In this document: positions 6,328-7,581 of the stretch, piece after piece
Layout: each line of letters opens with the position of its first letter
Numbering within the stretch: the first letter of the stretch is position 1
Origin: Treponema sp.
Lineage (GTDB): Bacteria > Spirochaetota > Spirochaetia > Treponematales > Breznakiellaceae
Direction: 5' to 3'
Assembly (NCBI GenBank): GCA_031258265.1
Contig: JAIRNB010000166.1
Coordinates: forward strand, 1-7,581
Length of the DNA: 7,581 nucleotides
The notes under the pieces: model-generated
Database searches by the model: none
The model's input: the letters and a program-made list of their open reading frames with translations, nothing else
Told to the model about the DNA's origin: nothing
Position numbers and translations under genes: made by a program

Positions 6328-7071
6328 TTAATTTTCTTCCTGGGGCAGGATGCCAAGAAGTTCTACTTTGAAAACCAAAGGCGTATTGGGGGGGATTGCC
6401 CCGGCCCCATTTTCACCATAGGCAAGCCTGGAGGGGATGTAGAAGGTAAAAATATCTCCTACCCCCATTAACTGGACCCCCTCGGCCCAGCCGGGGATCA
6501 CCTGGTCCAGGCGAATTTCAATCGCGTTATTGCCGCTGTAACTGGAATCAAAAATTTCCCCATTGGCAAATTTTCCTTCGTAATAGACCCGTACCAGCGC
6601 CTGTGGGCCGGGTTTTTCTTTTCCCACTCCCCGGATTACTTCATACTGGAGACCGCTTACCGTGGTGATTACCCCCTGACGTTTTCCGTTATTTTCCAGG
6701 AAAATAACTTCCTTCGCCCGGTTTTCTTCCGCTTTTGCCCGGTTTTCCTCCGCCTGCCGTTCCATGGCCTCCTGGTAGGTATTCTGCACCAAGAGGACAG
6801 CGTCTTCAAAGCTCATCCGGTAATTCGTATCTTCCGTACCTTCAATGGAATCCCGCAGGCCCTGGTCAAGGGCCCCATAATCAAATTCAAGTCCCATGCT
6901 TTTTAGGTCCGCCCCGATAATCAAACCGTAGGCATAACTTATGTCGCTCTTTTTCTGGTCCCCCGCCGGCTCCTCCTGAGCCTGGAGGAAAGAGGTCATT
7001 ATAAGGCCCAGGAGGAGGGCCCCGAATTTTTTCGCCGTAAAGGACAATCCGCGATACATGGGATGTTTCAT
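6328..7071 (-). CDS. Secreted FKBP-type peptidyl-prolyl cis-trans isomerase (FkpA/Mip type)
   Basis: This enzyme isomerises Xaa-Pro bonds and usually helps fold periplasmic or outer-membrane proteins. From ATG 7071 the protein has 247 residues. It starts with a signal peptide: basic n-region, hydrophobic core at about 16-29, probable cleavage after LQA (29-31). There is no lipobox Cys. An FKBP_N-like dimerisation region (about 44-120) begins SYAYGLIIGADL (45-56) and ends in a charged helix with AEENRAK twice (107-120). The FKBP domain (about 138-240) has VYYEGKFANGEIFDSS (162-177), VIPGW (191-195), LAYGE (216-220) and IPPNTPLVF (226-234), so the active-site aromatic and Asp residues are present. 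The frame is open back to a TTG at 7116, but ATG 7071 gives a proper signal peptide and has GGCGG close upstream; ATG 7059 is the alternative. It converges with the NDK-family gene. Family assignment is secure. Confidence 0.93.
   Translation of the reverse strand: MKHPMYRGLSFTAKKFGALLLGLIMTSFLQAQEEPAGDQKKSDISYAYGLIIGADLKSMGLEFDYGALDQGLRDSIEGTEDTNYRMSFEDAVLLVQNTYQEAMERQAEENRAKAEENRAKEVIFLENNGKRQGVITTVSGLQYEVIRGVGKEKPGPQALVRVYYEGKFANGEIFDSSYSGNNAIEIRLDQVIPGWAEGVQLMGVGDIFTFYIPSRLAYGENGAGAIPPNTPLVFKVELLGILPQEEN
6716..6757 (-). repeat. Two 21-bp tandem units in the FKBP gene
   Basis: Units 6716-6736 and 6737-6757 share GCCCGGTTTTC then T/C then TCCGC, differing at that base and in their last few bases. 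They encode the heptad-length repeat AEENRAK twice in the charged helix linking the dimerisation and FKBP domains. An in-frame duplication explains them. Confidence 0.75.
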
Positions 7072-7089
7072 ACCGCCAGCATAGCTTTT

Positions 7090-7095
7090 TTTATA
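7090..7095 (-). promoter_or_regulatory. Candidate -10 box of the FKBP gene
   Basis: TATAAA (7095-7090 on the minus strand, 5 of 6 matches) lies 18 bp before ATG 7071. No convincing -35 is at 17 bp; TTGCGG (7116-7111) is at 15 bp and TAGACT (7122-7117) at 21 bp. Transcription would begin at about 7083, giving a leader near 12 nt. Confidence 0.3.
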
Positions 7096-7146
7096 ATTGG
7101 TGTCTGCCTGCCGCAAAGTCTATCCGCCGCAATATTCGTAAACCCG

Positions 7147-7185
7147 CAAACTCTGAAAACAGGCCGCTTTGCGGCTAGGAGTTTG
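7147..7185. repeat. Nested stem-loop 1
   Basis: CAAACTC (7147-7153) pairs with GAGTTTG (7179-7185). Inside, GCCGC (7163-7167) pairs with GCGGC (7171-7175) around a TTT loop. The two stems are separated by an unequal internal loop (9 nt against 3 nt). Confidence 0.75.
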
Positions 7186-7187
7186 TT

Positions 7188-7198
7188 GCGCTTCGCGC
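7188..7198. repeat. Small hairpin 2
   Basis: GCGC (7188-7191) and GCGC (7195-7198) flank a TTC loop. Alone it would be unremarkable; it is listed because it sits directly between two larger palindromes. Confidence 0.45.
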
Positions 7199-7205
7199 TT
7201 AAAAT

Positions 7206-7239
7206 GGTATAAATATTCACATCAGTGAATATTTATACC
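7206..7239. repeat. Perfect 15-bp inverted repeat (palindrome 3)
   Basis: GGTATAAATATTCAC (7206-7220) and GTGAATATTTATACC (7225-7239) are exact reverse complements around an ATCA loop. It lies 135 bp upstream of the FKBP start. It could be a hairpin in RNA, an operator for a dimeric protein, or part of a mobile palindromic element. It is mainly A/T, unlike the neighbouring GC-rich stems. Confidence 0.95.
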
Positions 7240-7252
7240 TTACATACTCCAA

Positions 7253-7269
7253 GCAAACCACAGGTTTGC
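7253..7269. repeat. Hairpin 4 with ACA loop
   Basis: GCAAACC (7253-7259) and GGTTTGC (7263-7269) are perfect inverted copies around ACA. The same CC-ACA-GG tip occurs in the inner hairpin of the next structure. Confidence 0.85.
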
Positions 7270-7271
7270 AC

Positions 7272-7351
7272 AGCAGCCCAATAATCGTGATTTTTTGCAT
7301 ATGGGGCGCCACAGGCGCCTGGGCAAAAAATCTACATTGCAACAGGCTGCT
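7272..7351. repeat. 80-nt nested stem-loop 5
   Basis: Four stems nest in order: AGCAGCC (7272-7278) with GGCTGCT (7345-7351); CAAT (7279-7282) with ATTG (7336-7339); GATTTTTTGC (7289-7298) with GCAAAAAATC (7323-7332); and GGCGCC (7305-7310) with GGCGCC (7314-7319) around an ACA loop. About 27 base pairs form within 80 nt. Both strands can fold this way. It lies 72 bp past the stop of the MBL-like gene and could mark or protect the end of that transcript. Confidence 0.85.
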
Positions 7352-7423
7352 AGACACCGGAATCGTTCCCGTTTTTCACCAAAAGGCGGGTAAAAACTTT
7401 TTTAGGGGAGGCAGCGTGAACCA

Positions 7424-7581
7424 TTATAACTGTGGGGCGGGGATAAAGCGGAATCCCCCTCCCGCCTTTTCTACCGTTCCTATGGCGGGGTACTGTAAAT
7501 GCATTCCGCCGATAAAAATCCCCTGCTCCGCGGCGTAAGCGAGAATTTCCTTTCGGACCGCCGCCGCGGCGGCGGGGTCCG
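7424..7581 (-). CDS. C-terminal end of an MBL-fold metallo-hydrolase-like protein, cut by the right edge
   Basis: The minus-strand frame is open from the right edge to TAA at 7426-7424, giving 51 codons. The fragment starts DPAAAAAVRKEILAYAAEQG and continues IFIGGMHLQYPAIGTVEKAG, ending GGGFRFIPAPQL. This matches the remembered C-terminal pattern of many MBL-fold hydrolases: an Asp-Pro helix, then hydrophobic-Gly-x-His-x-x-(Y/F)-Pro-x-x-G-x-(V), then Gly-Gly-(F/Y)-R-(F)-x-P. His27 of the fragment (codon 7501-7499) would be the late metal-binding histidine. The zinc-binding HxHxDH motif and the N-terminus lie outside the window, so the substrate cannot be named. It is on the same strand as the FKBP gene, but 352 bp away and separated by palindromes, so probably not in one operon with it. 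Confidence 0.7.
   Translation of the reverse strand, partial: DPAAAAAVRKEILAYAAEQGIFIGGMHLQYPAIGTVEKAGGGFRFIPAPQL

Larger units (their letters stand above)
7072..7423. other. 352-bp non-coding gap filled with inverted repeats
   Basis: The gap lies between the FKBP start and the MBL-like stop. No family-like protein is visible in any frame. The part next to the FKBP gene (7072-7146) holds its probable promoter. From 7147 to 7351 almost every base belongs to one of five inverted repeats, each listed separately. The stretch 7352-7423 holds only a short AT-rich inverted repeat, TAAAAA (7391-7396) with TTTTTA (7399-7404). The middle part is visibly richer in A and T than the flanking genes. Confidence 0.8.

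Noticed and set aside
7072..7116. Starting the FKBP protein at TTG 7116
   Set aside because: This would add 15 residues before the signal peptide and would place the likely -10 box inside the gene; ATG 7071 is better.
7272..7351. Integron attC site
   Set aside because: The fold is suggestive, but I could not find the required RYYYAAC/GTTRRRY core sites, and no integrase or cassette genes are present.
7266..7538. A 90-codon plus-strand frame at the right end
   Set aside because: It begins at TTG inside hairpin 4, runs through the large stem-loop and is antisense to the MBL-like C-terminus, whose motif pattern is convincing.

Overview
The window looks like part of the chromosome of a treponeme-like spirochaete, possibly of the termite-gut type. 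This is an inference from remembered family resemblances: an EF-G2-type (recycling-class) translation factor, a large double-domain NDK protein, and GC-moderate genes with weak Shine-Dalgarno sites. No rRNA, tRNA, transposase, CRISPR or phage gene is visible. The genes read as ordinary chromosomal functions.

Layout from left to right: (1) the start of an unidentified minus-strand gene runs off the left edge (1-67); (2) a divergent class A penicillin-binding protein (96-2900, +) builds peptidoglycan; (3) an EF-G family GTPase (4928-2904, -) converges on it with only 3 bp between stop codons; (4) a 119-bp divergent promoter region; (5) a 395-residue NDK-family protein (5048-6235, +) with a degenerate first domain and a catalytic second domain; (6) a 92-bp convergent gap with alternating GC-rich hairpin arms; (7) a secreted FKBP-type prolyl isomerase (7071-6328, -); (8) a 352-bp non-coding gap (7072-7423) packed with inverted repeats; (9) the C-terminal 51 codons of a minus-strand gene resembling the metallo-beta-lactamase fold (7581-7424), cut by the right edge.

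The genes do not form one operon; most appear to be single transcription units in alternating orientation. The functions are cell-envelope synthesis (PBP), envelope protein folding (FKBP), translation (EF-G2 type) and nucleotide metabolism or signalling (NDK-like). I find no convincing new multi-gene system. The parts that most deserve a second look are the palindrome-dense gap at about 7147-7351, the tandem active/degenerate NDK architecture, the EF-G paralogue lacking canonical domain IV signatures, and several promoters that seem to place the transcription start almost on the start codon.
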